Assembly (NCBI RefSeq): GCF_947623445.1
Contig: NC_135247.1
Coordinates: 17,486,501 to 17,550,500 of the forward strand
Direction of reading: 5' to 3'
DNA length: 64,000 nt
Origin: Clavelina lepadiformis
Lineage: Eukaryota; Chordata; Ascidiacea; Aplousobranchia; Clavelinidae
The position numbers and the translations under genes were made by a program. Each line of letters opens with the position of its first letter. The first letter of the stretch is position 1. This document shows, piece after piece, positions 19,915 through 32,401 of the stretch. Under the pieces are notes generated by a model that was given only the letters and a program-made list of their open reading frames with translations, had not been told where the DNA came from and searched no databases.

Positions 19915-20492
19915 CTAACTTATATATACAGGTTTCGTAATCAGGTTTCAGTATGCAAAATTTAAAGAAAGTTAATCTACTGTACAAAATTTGATTTGAC
20001 CATGCGTTTGATGTTTGTTGCAAATTCCATTTTGGAATTTTAATTGATAACATATTACACTGTATATTGTTAAGTTGAGAAGTCAACTCGGTGACTCATC
20101 GGTAACCTGCTACTTTGCGGCCAGGTTTTAAAAATCATTAAATCAATGTATCGAATACTTCCATCATGTTTCACCTACTAAGGTTTGACGAAGTCGAAAG
20201 TCGCTGAATTCATCCAACAGATGTTGGTCAAACTAGAATTTAAATAAAGTACCAACTGCTTGCGTCATGTTAATAGTAACTATTGCTTATTATGCCATTA
20301 TCTTATCTTGAGATGGCGATTGAATTAAAATTATAAATGAGATGAATGTTTACATACACTTTAAACTATGTGCATATATAATTCCGATTTGTATAAAGGC
20401 CTTGTACATTCACTTACCTACCATCTAAAAAGGTTGTATATTTATTTCAGATCATTATAAATGATAATAGTTATAATAATAAAAATCACATC

Positions 20493-20498
20493 AATAAA
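20493..20498 (+). promoter_or_regulatory. Candidate poly(A) signal for PAQR copy A
   Basis: AATAAA on the plus strand about 580 bases after the stop at 19914; another AATAAA lies at 20478-20483. Either could end the transcript. Confidence 0.35.
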
Positions 20499-20562
20499 TA
20501 TAAGCCTATAATACACATTGGACAAAAGCAGTTATTTTAAATAAAAATCCAAAATGAGAACT

Positions 20563-20568
20563 TTTATT
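20563..20568 (-). promoter_or_regulatory. Candidate poly(A) signal for PAQR copy B
   Basis: AATAAA on the minus strand (TTTATT on plus) about 280 bases downstream of the copy B stop codon. Confidence 0.45.
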
Positions 20569-20844
20569 TTGTTTTGGTGAGATCATTCGATCCACATAAG
20601 TCGATTATCAGTAGATATAGATATAGTGGTGTGCTAACTGAGAGTATTGCGTAACACGGCCAAAATATAGTACAGCGCTTATTGTTAAACACACGAAATA
20701 AAGCACAAATAACATAATAATATCATCAGATCTGCACGAGAATTCCGTAGGAATAAGAGCTAACTATGACAATTAGCACAGTGGCTATATAATAGTACAT
20801 TGGACAAATTATGTCTGCTTCCATAAATATCAATTGGACATCTT

Positions 20845-22673
20845 TCATTCTGCTTTGGTATGACATTTCAACCTCCTCAAGTCGTTACTGTAACGAATAC
20901 CGGCGGCGCCAGAGAGCAGAGCACTAATCGTGGGAATCACCACCGCTTTAAACAGAGTGATCTGCAAAGTTTCCGGTTGAATCAACCTGTTTCAACGACA
21001 AGAAAATGAAATTGACCACTGTCTTCCCTCAAAAAAAGTGACATAAAGGCTTATACAGTTTGCAGTCACAATTTTTATCAACATATCAACAAATAGTTTC
21101 TAAACAAAGTAAGCTTTGCGTTGTGTCGGCTACCCAGTCTGTAACAATACAATCCATTCTGTCAACGACCATTCAATTAGCAAGGTTTGCAAGAAGACTA
21201 CAATTGCAAATAACAAATGAAATATCTGATGGGAGTGACCAATAATGTCAAATTTTCCTGCAAAATTGAAACAATTTTTTACAAAGTAAAACTTATTTTA
21301 CTCATAGAAAATTCAAAAAGCTAACCTGGGTAAAAGCTTTCTGGATACTTTGTTCCTTGCAACAATGCTGATATTATAAAGCATATTATCATAATTGCAA
21401 AAGTGATTATAGACGCAACGTCGTTTCCTAGTCTGCATTGCATAGCGGAGGCACTATCTGGTACAAGTGTGTATCTAACCGAGACAAAAAATTGACTGAA
21501 ATGTTTTCCGTCTCAGCAAATCCACAGATTTTATAATTGTCTTCCTTAACGAGCACAGCATAAACAGACAATCAAGATTTTACATATGCAAAAAGACTTA
21601 TTTATATATACCTTTACTATACATAGACTATATACACATACTTGTAGAAGCATGGAAGGAATGCAACTAACACATAGACAATGCAGGTGATGATTCGAAG
21701 AATGTAACTGAGGGTGGTAGGCACTCCAGGATAGAGCGACAAGCACAAGCATACCACCGCTAGTGGATGAACCACAACAACGACATCAAATATCCACGAC
21801 GACGAATCTAAAACAATTGCAACGATTTGCTTACAATGTTTATAAGATGTTTAATGAAAGCGGCCTGAAAATTGACGTCATCAAACAACGTTATTGCTTG
21901 TTTCGTCACCTTGCTGACATATCAAAGCATGGTTTATGGACTATGCTACCTGGTGACAAGCCGGTGCATGAATAAGGACAAAGGTAAAGCCCGACAGCGA
22001 CCGCTGTTCCGGCGCCGTAGATCGCAATGCCGGCGTAATCGTAACAAAAACAAGCGTTGAAAAAGGCTGGCGATTTACATTGGAAAAGATGAGCAAAACA
22101 GCTGCCAGAAAACACAGCAACGACCCCTGGAACAGATGAAAAGTTTTTCATTGTTTTACCATCAACTGGAAAAGTCCACAATCTTTAACTCTGCTTACCC
22201 ACAACAAAAACCCAGTAAGGGTAAAATATTGGGCTGGTGAGGTAGTCTGGATACAAACATGCAAAGTTCCAGTAGTGCTTCGCCATGGCAAACAATGGAA
22301 TCGCGTGGCTCCATACGTTTAGAGTCTCGTTGGTCGGATAAAAAAGGCTAAATATTAGAAACTGATCTGTGAGTTCTAATTAAATCTAATTGATTCAATT
22401 AATAACTGAAGTTATATTTTCTAATGAAAACCTCTTAAGACAATAGTTCCATGAAGAAGGGCTCGGACGATATCCATGGACGATGTATTTGTTGGGACAC
22501 ATATGATCCGGCATTTCGTAGCGAGATTTGAGACCATAGGAGCGAAGCCACAATTCCCATTTCGACTCACTGAGAACAAAATAGCCTAGTTTTGCTCAAT
22601 TGTGTCTTGTTAAGACAATTTGACTGCTCTAAAATTTTTACCTTTTCGTTTGTTTGGACTCTGCGCCGCTCAT
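20845..22673 (-). CDS. Membrane progestin receptor-like PAQR protein, copy B
   Basis: Eight exons on the minus strand, in transcript order 22642-22673, 22432-22569, 22199-22347, 21950-22126, 21642-21807, 21326-21432, 21134-21257 and 20845-20986, join in frame to 344 residues, the normal mPR length. Landmarks: GYRP near residue 45, NETLNVWSH at about 63-71 (intact family signature), S115-x3-H119 in GSCFAHLF, D136 in CYDY, and GHSHQIFH at about 263-270; these Ser/His/Asp residues form the metal site of PAQR proteins. The last exon gives a final hydrophobic helix (LFKAVVIPTISALLSG) and a basic tail. The first exon (starts MSGAESK, 10 codons plus 2 bases) has a good donor and the same phase as in copy A. 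Exon sizes 138, 177 and 107 are identical in the two copies, showing descent from one gene. Probably a plasma-membrane receptor; the ligand is not deducible. Confidence 0.9.
22199..22569 (-). repeat. Right arm of the PAQR inverted duplication
   Basis: Inverted partner of 17996-18375, about 3.8 kb away. It covers exons 2 and 3 and intron 2 of PAQR copy B, with the intron the most conserved part. Confidence 0.9.
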
Positions 22674-24094
22674 AGCTTAAGATGAAAAAAATCTAACTAG
22701 GTTTTTAACGTACAAGCTAAAATGTTATTATTGCAAGTAATATCTGGCACCATATGTTTTGTAACTGGTAGTCGTCAGGGGTAAGCGTGATATTACGGTT
22801 TCCTGCACATGTCGCAAGCATCATACAAGCCATGTAACGCTCATGTTTATGCAGGATACATAAAAAATTGCACATAGTATTTTATTTCCAAGAGCCTGCA
22901 AGAAAGGTTTTCATTTTCAAACAAAACAAGAAAAAACATTTTCAGCTTTTTAAATTTGATTTCATGAAAACGCAGCCTCTATTTGTAATCTCAATCAATG
23001 CGTATACTATATATGGAATAGAGCTGTAGCCCATTGAATTGCAATGCGAGAACTCACAGAAGTCAAAATTGGTTCGATGTCTGTTAACATGATCACTCCA
23101 ATCATTTTATGTTTCAATTCATAGCTTGCGAAGTGTAACAGCATGTGTATAGCTGTACCGCTTAAGCTGGTTGGTATTAATTGGTATTGGATGTTTCTTG
23201 ACGAATTTTGGGCTTCAACTATCTTGGCTATATGCAGATTTCTTTGGACTGAAGGTGTTGCGCGATGCAAGTCTGTAATTTTCCACAAGTTTGTTTCACA
23301 AAACATTCAAGTTTCTGATTGATTTTGCCGTCATTTAGCACCTCGCGATTTTGGAAACTGAAATGACATAACTGTTGATGAATTAAACGCAAACCCGGTT
23401 CACAGGTATTCGTCATCTTTTGTGACTGTCATAACTACTTAAATGGCAGTGCGTAAACATCATGCAAAAATGAATTATAGATTTGGTTGTTACGTTTATT
23501 TAAATAAAATCTGGATGATGCAATGTCGCCGGTGCTGCTATCTAACCCATAAATCGTCATCAAATTTTGCTTCACGTCGCAGCTGCCAGTGAATCTGACA
23601 CCCGTTAAAAATGTGTTTTTGCCATCAGGTCTCTATATAAGGCGCTCTATCATCCCACATTCCACAGTTTAGATTATTTTGCTTTGAAAAGCTGAATTAC
23701 TAAACTGTGGCTGTCGGATTCGAAACGAGGTCCGTAAAAGAAAGTTAATTCAAGCTTTGACTATGACTTTTCACGTTGTTTCAATTCAATGTTTTGTCAT
23801 ACGTTGACAAATATGAATTTCCTACACGGTGTTTATAAAATAGCTTGCGTTATATACTGTTGACCTTTTTGTTCAGTTTATTTCATTATTACTTTTTGAT
23901 TGAGCTAACGTTTATTTTCACTCATTTATATCAACTCAAACTAAACGTGTGTGCATGAAAATATTACATAGATTGCACCGCATTTTGCAATCTTCTGTGA
24001 AACCGTTTATTCTGAAAAACTTTGTTGTTAAATGTAAGTCATTCTTGCTTTCTTGCAGATTTCCAAACAGTTAGGTTCCAAAAATTGTACAATA
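22674..24094. other. Intergenic region between divergent PAQR B and the C-type lectin gene
   Basis: No coding exon recognised. It should contain the promoter of PAQR B (minus) and that of the lectin (plus; TATA at 23634). A 25-base GTAAGT...TTGCAG unit precedes the lectin start (24034-24058). Confidence 0.5.
23634..23642 (+). promoter_or_regulatory. Candidate TATA box of the C-type lectin gene
   Basis: TATATAAGG, a near-consensus TATA box, 460 bases upstream of the lectin ATG. The GC-richer GGCGC right after it and the absence of another gene on plus support its use. Confidence 0.5.
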
Positions 24095-24869
24095 ATGAGT
24101 TACGCACTTTTGACTGTTCTATTGCTGGGCATCTTCAGCAATGCGCACGGTTGCTGTGATAGTGTGAGTCAAATGCAAAGAGGTAAAGTGTCAACTGTGA
24201 AACTGATAACTGATAACATTCGACTGATTTGATGAATTTCTTTGAACGGCAACGTTATAACTTGAAATCTTTGTTGCAGAACTCCGAGCATCAATTGATC
24301 CAGATTTCTATGTTCCCTTCAACGGTTACAAATACCGACTGACACAAAACTCACTCAATTATGACCACGCCAGGGCTGCGTGTGAAGAGATGGGAGGCGA
24401 CCTTGCTGTTTTTGGCATGAGAGATCTCACCACCAGGAGGTACGGCGCAGTAATATGTTTAAGAATTTTCTGGTTTCCTAAACACCAGTAAGGATTATTT
24501 CACTTTTGTAAAAAATAGTCAAAGACAAGGCACAAACTACTCCTCATAATCGTTGTGTCGCTTGTTTGAATGTTCAAATAAAATCCAAAACACAAAATAT
24601 AACTCTTGTTCTTATAACACTGTACTTGTTGTAGATTTATCCATACAGCACTGGACAAAAAAGATTCTTGGATTGGACTCAACGATATAAATGAAGAAGG
24701 ACAGTTCAAGTGGCTGCGTGGAGTGAGAACTGGAGACGAGCACTGGAAGGAAGGAGAACCAAATGATTCCTGGAATAATGAAGATTGTGTTCAAATTGTG
24801 AGCGATGCTATGTCCAACGACATGGATTGTACGAAGAATTATCATGGATTGTGCGAGATTAGAATATGA
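24095..24869 (+). CDS. Secreted C-type lectin, single CTLD
   Basis: Exons 24095-24182, 24280-24439 and 24635-24869 join to 160 residues. Residues 1 to about 19 are a signal peptide (hydrophobic core LLTVLLLGIF), followed by a Cys pair at 20-21 that could link subunits. The rest is one C-type lectin domain with four canonical cysteines (AACEEMGG, NEDCVQI, NDMDC, GLCEI), the WIGL core motif, EPND and a downstream ND pair. EPN with the E and ND ligands is the mannose-type calcium/sugar site, so calcium-dependent binding of mannose, GlcNAc or fucose is expected; the Trp usually found before ND is replaced. With only a CTLD and no membrane anchor it is a soluble lectin, a type often used in invertebrate innate immunity; that role is inference. 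Upstream are a TATA box and a strong acceptor (24057-24058). Confidence 0.93.
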
Positions 24870-24912
24870 GGAAAACCTGCCTGTGTGTGAATTAGTCATA
24901 AGACTATTATGA

Positions 24913-24918
24913 AATAAA
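24913..24918 (+). promoter_or_regulatory. Poly(A) signal of the lectin gene
   Basis: AATAAA 44 bases after the stop codon, the only canonical hexamer close to it. Confidence 0.7.
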
Positions 24919-27900
24919 ATCACACAGAATATTGCTTCGTATGTTTTGTTCCTATTTAAGAGATGAGTTTGTCAGCACAAAAACTAATTTTTGTGGTTTG
25001 CGAATTCTTTATACAATGACTTGAATACCATAAATTTCAGAAGTCAATTTACGAATTTAAACAGTTATAAGCAATCGCGTGCTTTCATGACTTTCATGAT
25101 TATTTTCCTTTTCGATCCTTTAAACCCAGCGTGAAAACGAAAGATCCGTCAAAAGTGTCATAAAACCACCAAATGCAAAACTGATCTTAAACACCTTCCA
25201 TGTTATGATATGTGTTGTGCTAATGCCCACTGTGTAGTTAGGACAACCTAGTACGGAAGAGACAAAAGACAAACCAGGCTTTACTTTGTCGGTTCGTAAC
25301 AGCCAGCGTAAATGGCTGTTCGTAAAACTATAGACTTACAATAGTTACACGCCAGTCTATATAAGGACATTAAAAAATTTGTAATCTAATAAGTGATCAT
25401 TAGCAAATAACTCTTGAATTCTATTTGTGAAAATTAAGCATAATTATAAAGCTACCGCAAACATCGGTTTCACCCTGTTCAATCTAAGTGCTTTTGCTAT
25501 ACAGTTATAGCACAACAGGGATGTCAAACTCAAATCGCACCTTATGGGCCACATTGAGATTTTCGAGTAAGACACGTTCCGCATCAAGGAATCGAGGATG
25601 AGTTTTGCCTATAGTTGTTCTAATTAGGCTAGAGTGCTAGACGTATAATATAGTCGTACGTATCTTATGGCATATCTGTAAACGCATTTAATTCTTTTGC
25701 ACAGTCCCTATATAGCTTGCCCATGTTGCTATTGGTTTTATTTTTGGCATTTTTTCTACTATAAACCGAAAATGACGTTGCCATAAACAAACAGTAATAT
25801 CCTTCCTAAAGCTTTATAATATTGCAAAAGTGCAATTGCTAAGAACTAACCAAGTTCATTTGACATCAAGTTGTGGTAGTAGTACCGTAGGCCTGCCTCT
25901 GAAAGTATCAGGTGGTTACCCATGATGGAACACAACCTAATTTTCTGCAAAGAATTTTCCTCGAGTGATACCATACCTGTATATATTGTAAGTCAAAACT
26001 TGTTTGCGCTTTTTCGCCACGATAACAGTTTTGTTTCCGTATTCAAGTAACGGCAGCTTTTCACGCAACCGCTAGAAGGCGTAAAGGAGATAATTCTGTG
26101 ACAACGTCGTAGATGAGTGACTTGAAAACTGGATAACACTACATTAATTTTTCAACGTGTACTTAGAGGTAATTTTCAATATTTGTTGACGTTGAAAAAT
26201 ACATGTCATAGCTGTGTTTTTGCAACGTCGTAACAACTACGTGACTATGACGTCATTTTTGCAGCATGGTTATTTTACAAGAGATGTTGAGCGCAGGTGA
26301 ACAAAAACGTCGGCAATTGACCAACAACTGACGTAATCTCAAGCACACGTCATAACAACGTCACTTTTGTTAATAAAAGTAAAATAAAATTCTGTAAGAA
26401 CTGTCGTCATAATTCCATTCCAATATATTAAGGTATTGAAAATTTTATAGATTTAATTTTAAAAACTCTTTTGGCACAAGAGAGTGAATTTTAATTCTGA
26501 TTTTTTTAAATTGACGGTGACATGCGAACATAGCAGAGACTTTAACAAAGATTTTCCATCGAGGACGACATGAAACCGCTTGGATCGTGAAAAGAGACTT
26601 TCATGAACTCCAGAAGCCATATAAAAGCGTATAATTTTACTCGGTTAATATGGAACCAAAACACGTAACGTTCTAAGCTGTACAGTGTACATTGTGCAGC
26701 ACACATGCGCTTTCAAGTCATTCCATGTGCGCTCATGTACAAATGGTTTTTCAAAATAAGCGCAACGTTCGTATTTTTGGAAGGCGGTGACTTTTTGTGA
26801 CCAAGCTGCGTCATAAGAAACAAAATAAAGCCATAAAAGAATCAGTGAAGGTTATTACCGGCACGGGACTACTTTTACTGCCTTTTTATGTCGTCACAAT
26901 TGCCTGGATTATTGCGTGTTTGTGACGTAAAGGTTTTGAAAGAGAACGCATTAAGCTTAAACGTCGACCGATTGCAGACATATTGTTCAAATCGATGAAG
27001 ATTTTCAGATTAAAAGACTTTGTGCTTTAACGATTTGAACTCGAGGTCAGGCGAAGCGACCAATCACGAATTCGGAAGTTGAAGGTCATAGAGAGGTGAT
27101 CGTCTCCAAGGAAAACCTGGTCACTTCATAAACGAACCGAACAGCGGTCAGTTGATCGATAACCTTACTAGGAGTGAAAATCTGTCCTCGGCCCTGTAAA
27201 GCAAATTTCCACTGGAATCTAATCCCGTGATTTGATCTGTAAATTCTAGCATTTCAATCGAGAAATGAAGTTTTAATTCATGTATTTGTGAAAAGAAAAT
27301 TCCTTTTGTCATTCTTTTTAGGATTTATTTTATATGAGCTTGAAAAGTGCAAAAAGTTGACGATGCAGCGAATTTCTTATGTCGGCGGCGACATCTAATC
27401 AGAAAACAGTTTTCAAAATTCGCGAAAGACCTAAAGAAAGCGTGACAATTACGTAACGTTTCAGCTGGAACTGTCGTGTATATCTGTACAAAGAAATTAT
27501 CAAAGCAATCTATCTTTAACCGCGTGCGACGTTTGAAATATTCACGCATCGGAAATGGCGATGGTTTTACAAACAGCCGATCAGCGGTCGCCAAATGTTT
27601 CGATTTTCCGCGTGCTTTAACACGGTCGAGTAAATCAATTTCTTTCCCTATACATTTGTCCCCGTACGCTCTTTTAAACCCTCAGGACCTATTCATTGCG
27701 ACGCACTGACGTTGTAATCCAACGTTGACGCAACACGTAAGCACACAAGCTGTTTGTTTGTATTGACCAAGTATTTCCCTTGATACAAAATCAACAGAAA
27801 AATACTTAAAAAAGGAAGAAACCTTGTTAAAAATTTTCCTGTTCCCAACTTTTGCCGTTAGATAGCGCCACTAAACATAAGTTATATAATTTGCGAACAT

Positions 27901-30900
27901 TATTATATTCGCATTTATGTTATATATGTTAGTTGTATTATGTTTGCCACGAGTTTTACAAAGCGTGCTAACTTCAGAACCTTCTTTAACTCACAAACCA
28001 AAACGTGCAGAATTTTCAAGAATCGTCCCGAAGCTGCAAACCTATAAACACAGCAACTGATTGAACTTTGAATTTTTGTCCCAAGCACTTTGTATCATAT
28101 TCATCATAATAGTGGTGTCGCTTACCCAAGCCCACACGTAAATACGTGAGTAACAGGGGGCCCATGCCTTGACCCGGTGGCAAAATCTCCCGATTAACCC
28201 CGAAACGGTTTCCGAATGTCAGAAATCTTGCGGTGCTCAGCAATTAGCGTATGTCGCGTGCCATTAACAGCGGGAATAGTAGAAGGATCGAGTTATATCT
28301 AAATCGGGGCCGGGTTTGGTTTCGGCCCGGTCCCGGCTGAAAATGACTAAAATTTCAAAATTTTGAGATCAAAAGATAAGCAATCGTTTAAACACACAAT
28401 CAGCGACAACCAACCGCTATAGTTTAAAACGTTTAAGCGCTAATTGTTATCGCTGTCGTTTAGCCCCATATACTCAACCCCAAGTTTCGGGGTGCACAAC
28501 GGCGATAAAACCTTTTTTGGGTCAAATTTCGACCCGTCTGGGCGTATAGAGGAAAATTGCCATTTCGGATGGGATTAAATTGCCTTTATCAGCAAGATTT
28601 GTAAATAAGGCGTTAAAATTTTACCGGTTTTGTCGCCGATTTGCGTCGACGGTGGCTCTGCAAGATATTTTCCTTCTTCAAGTTAAAGCCTGGTGAGGAG
28701 AAAGAAGTTTTGTAAAAAATTATTCCACTCAAACCAATCGGAAAATGTCAAAAGAAAATTGCAACCATTTATGTCTTTTTGCAATAACTGCCGGACAACG
28801 TGGCTCATTGATTGATCGTCAAAAAAAAGAAAGAACCAACAAATCAACAAAATTGTGAGCTTCGCTGAGGCGGAAAGCGCGTTTTCTACGCGAAATTGTA
28901 GCTCAGGACATTTCTATGCGTTTGTTGGCAAAAGAAATATTTACAAAAACATGTTGAATGTATTAATTGCAGAATAAGTAAAAGTGACGTAATTTTTTGC
29001 CTTAATAACAAGTGACGTTACTTGTTCTACAATTACGTGTATAGTCACGATCAAGTTTCTCTAAAAGGCTATTGGTTGCATTTTCAATTTTCTTAATGAC
29101 AAATTAAGTCGCATATGACACCGCACATAAAGTAACCGCTTTGTTCTTAAACATTGACATTTAAATAAAACATAGTCAAATAAAATATTGGTCTTATCAC
29201 GAAAATTTATCCCTTCATGTAAATCCGCTTTTAATTATAAGTAAACAAAACAAATTTCTTTACAAGTTTTAAACTGCAGTGGAATTTTAAACCACCCAAA
29301 TGAAGTAAAATTTAGCAAAAATCAAAATGGATAGCCCACACTGTAGCAGCAGATGGTATATGTGCACCCAAGTAGTGCCCAAATGTAGATGGCGCTGTTC
29401 ACAATTGTTCGCTGTCGAGAGATTTCGCTTTTCTTCGCCACAATTTAACCTTTTTTTGGCCGACAATAATCGTCTGTGTGCGCATTTGGGCACGATTATA
29501 AAAAAACGACGCGCGCAAGCGGAATCGTCGGTCAGTCTTTAACGACACGAACTTAAGTGGACGCTCTGTCATTTGTATGAGTCGCTCTTGTGAGAATGAC
29601 GCGGCTTACTTCAGAAAATTAAGTGAAATGCCGTGGTTGTTAGAAATGATTTTGACAGGTTTTTCATAAGTTGTATATTAAAGAGAAAGTTAATTTGAAC
29701 CTCAAGATTTTATCGAGACATTTACTTGTTACAGGTGAGCCGCATGAATATTACCAGGTTAACAACGTTTGCAATATGTCAGTCTATAGCAGTGATGTGA
29801 CGATAACTCATGAAGCAAGTTGTAAAAAATGCTTGCAAAATATCTCACGCTGAGACAACAGCCTGTTTGTTGTCTTTTACATTTTTCTTGTGATTTGTTC
29901 GGTTTTTTCAAATCATTAAACCTAATGGCGATTAACCAATAATAATAAATGCATAGGGTTGAAGATTGAATTCTTTGGGTGAAGTTTTCGAACACATTGT
30001 TTTGACCATGTACGTCATAATACGCGATAGTGTGACGAACGAATAATTAAAACCGCTTGATAGATCGTTTTGCTGTTCGAGATGGCATTGCCAATTTCAC
30101 GACAATTTTAAAAGTTGTACTTGTGCAAAAACCGATTTCGCAAATCGATGTAGAACTGATAAAATGTGGTTAATTTGTGAATGAAAAGCAATAAAATTTG
30201 CGTCGAATCTCTTGATCAGCGTAGCGGCTAACAACACTTTCTTAATAAGCGTGTAATCGACGCATTTTATTTACAAATTACCGAAGAAAGTCACCGGGTG
30301 TTTTCAAAGTTTGCTGGTCTTGTCAAAAGTCGCAAAGTTAGGCCCATCCCGACCTAAATGTCAATGAAAATTACGTCATAATAATGCATTGTCATCCAAC
30401 ACTGGAGTTGGACAATATTTTCTTAAGCAAACATAGGATCCAGTTGCAAGAAAAACATTTGCCGTAAACTCGATCTTGTCATAAAGAGTCCAGCTGTGCT
30501 AAAACGAGTAAAAACTTTCGAAAATATGTTTGAAAACTTGCAGACCCAGGACTTCATTTTCCGCCTTAGACTGGTCATGAATATTGCATTGTATCTTATG
30601 TAGACTACATTTATTACAGAAGTTGAATTTTAAACATTTTGGGCGTTATCAGGGCATTAAGTACCTTATCTATTGGAAACAGGTTCAGGCAAAAATAATC
30701 TTGGTTTGTTTCGGAAGCAATTTCCACACCAATATCTCTTAGAATTGGAATGCATTATTAAAGCTGTTGTGTTACAGCAATTGCCCACATAACGCTATGT
30801 ACATACTAGAATTCTTTTACAAAAAAATTTATTGTCCGATAAAACCAGTCAGCAATTTTCGTTTTATGCTTTTTTTTCTCTGCACATTAGGCGGGTATAA

Positions 30901-32401
30901 GTAACGGTTACTTCCAGTAATACAACGATGTTTTTCGAGTTAATTGAGCAGAAATGTATTATTCATTTTCAAGAATATTCGTCATTGACAACCGGATGTG
31001 CCAAAATTTGAAACCTTTATCTGACCGACATCTTGTTGCAGATATCGCAATACCGTTAGTGTTTGTGACAGATTTATATTTTGTAACTTTTTTCGCGAAA
31101 CCGATGTTTTGATTTCACGTTTTGACAAAGTAGAAAGACATTTTTATGAAAAACGTCGTATTGGTCTTTAATTTACTGTAAGATAGGCAAGAACCGTATA
31201 ATAAAATCCCAATTAGGCGAAATTAGCATCACAGCTCCTTGTAGCAAAATTCGGTAACGGGTCCGATGGCACCGGAGAGATATCGGTTGGTTTTAAATGC
31301 CGGCATTATTTCAGAAGTATGACGCTCAAAATTGTGAAGGAAGATTTAGGCGAAAACTCAAATTGGATGTGTATCTGTTTTTTGAATAAATTATGTAAAA
31401 GCCTTAGACAGGTAGATGAAAATTCGAGCAACAAATATTAGTTAAAGGTGCGGCCGCCCATTGCGGTAACATTGCATTTTGCCAGGACGGTCCTTCATCG
31501 AATATATACCTCGGCCACTCGCAGGTGTTCTTTCGTCTCACCACGACCAACTTTGAGCGTATATTTGTCGTGGACGCTGTAATACGGTTGTATATTTTGA
31601 TGCAGATACTTTCTTGTTTGTTTTAAATGCGATGATAACTGCTAATTATACGTTCGCTGCTTTTTTTGCTGTAAAGTGTTTTGTGATAAACGGAGTATAT
31701 CATATACCGGTGTTTATTTTTTGTAACGTAGTTGGTCAGTTAGTAAGACATGCTTTGTAAAACAAGATCAAGAAAGTCTGTTAAATCTTGTTGTTATAAA
31801 AGCTCACTATGTGATAAATGAACCAAAATTATGAGAAAATTATTGACTAAAAATTTGAATGTTTTTGCCGCCAGCGAGTAGGCTAGATCCAAGTCAGCGT
31901 TAAGCAGAGTCGAATGCAGCACACCGTCGCCATTTTAAAACATGCGAACGGGGTCGTTTGCATCTCCCGTGACCGGTGCAGCTTAATTTGCGTTTTCAGT
32001 CACTGGTTACAGGAGGTCTTAAGAAGGTCGAGGTATCGTGTTACCTTGTTACCTGTTATGCGGGCAGCATATAGCGCGCACATTTTTAGCTCATAGTTAG
32101 GATCGTAAATTTGTCACGCTTATAACGAGATTTATCGACTTTATAAGCGGTAGAGTTTGACAGCATTTTATAGCTCATCCACTTAACTTGATGTTTAGTT
32201 TACGCTAAATCCATTTTTATTTTTCTCTAGGAAGTCTGTTTAAATTTTTCATTTCTCACAGTCATCGCTTTTGCGAAACGGGAATAGTTTGTTGACTTCA
32301 AATCTTATTTACAGTTCTCGGATTCTTCAAACTCGAGTTCCTCTCCGACGCGTCAGCTCTCGCGAGCATTTCGTTAGTGGCGCCTTGCATCACTTTGCCA
32401 A
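24919..32401. other. 7.5-kb non-coding region upstream of the Lhx3/4 gene
   Basis: No exon was recognised on either strand. A GGGATGTCAAACTC sequence near 25518 looks like one end of a hAT element, without a clear partner. TGACGTCA lies at 26248-26255. Given the developmental gene that follows, enhancers are plausible, but none can be pointed to. Confidence 0.5.
29375..29493. repeat. Short element bounded by 11-bp inverted repeats
   Basis: GTGCCCAAATG at 29375-29385 and its exact complement CATTTGGGCAC at 29483-29493 enclose about 100 bases. It could be a small MITE or a chance palindrome; no target duplication was identified. Confidence 0.35.

Larger units (their letters stand above)
19915..20844. 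other. Intergenic gap between the convergent PAQR genes
   Basis: AT-rich, with no coding exon seen. It should carry both 3' UTRs; candidate poly(A) signals for each strand are listed separately. Confidence 0.6.

Noticed and set aside
21546..21752. 68-codon minus-strand frame as a separate small protein
   Set aside because: It overlaps exon 5 of PAQR copy B in a different frame.
25510..25870. Possible second-type hAT element starting CAGGGATGTCAAACTC near 25513
   Set aside because: The left end resembles hAT termini, but no matching right terminus or target duplication was found, so bounds cannot be given.
28300..28570. GC-rich GGGCCGGGTTTGG/GGCCCGGTCCCGG sequence like a transposon end
   Set aside because: No partner terminus or flanking duplication was found.
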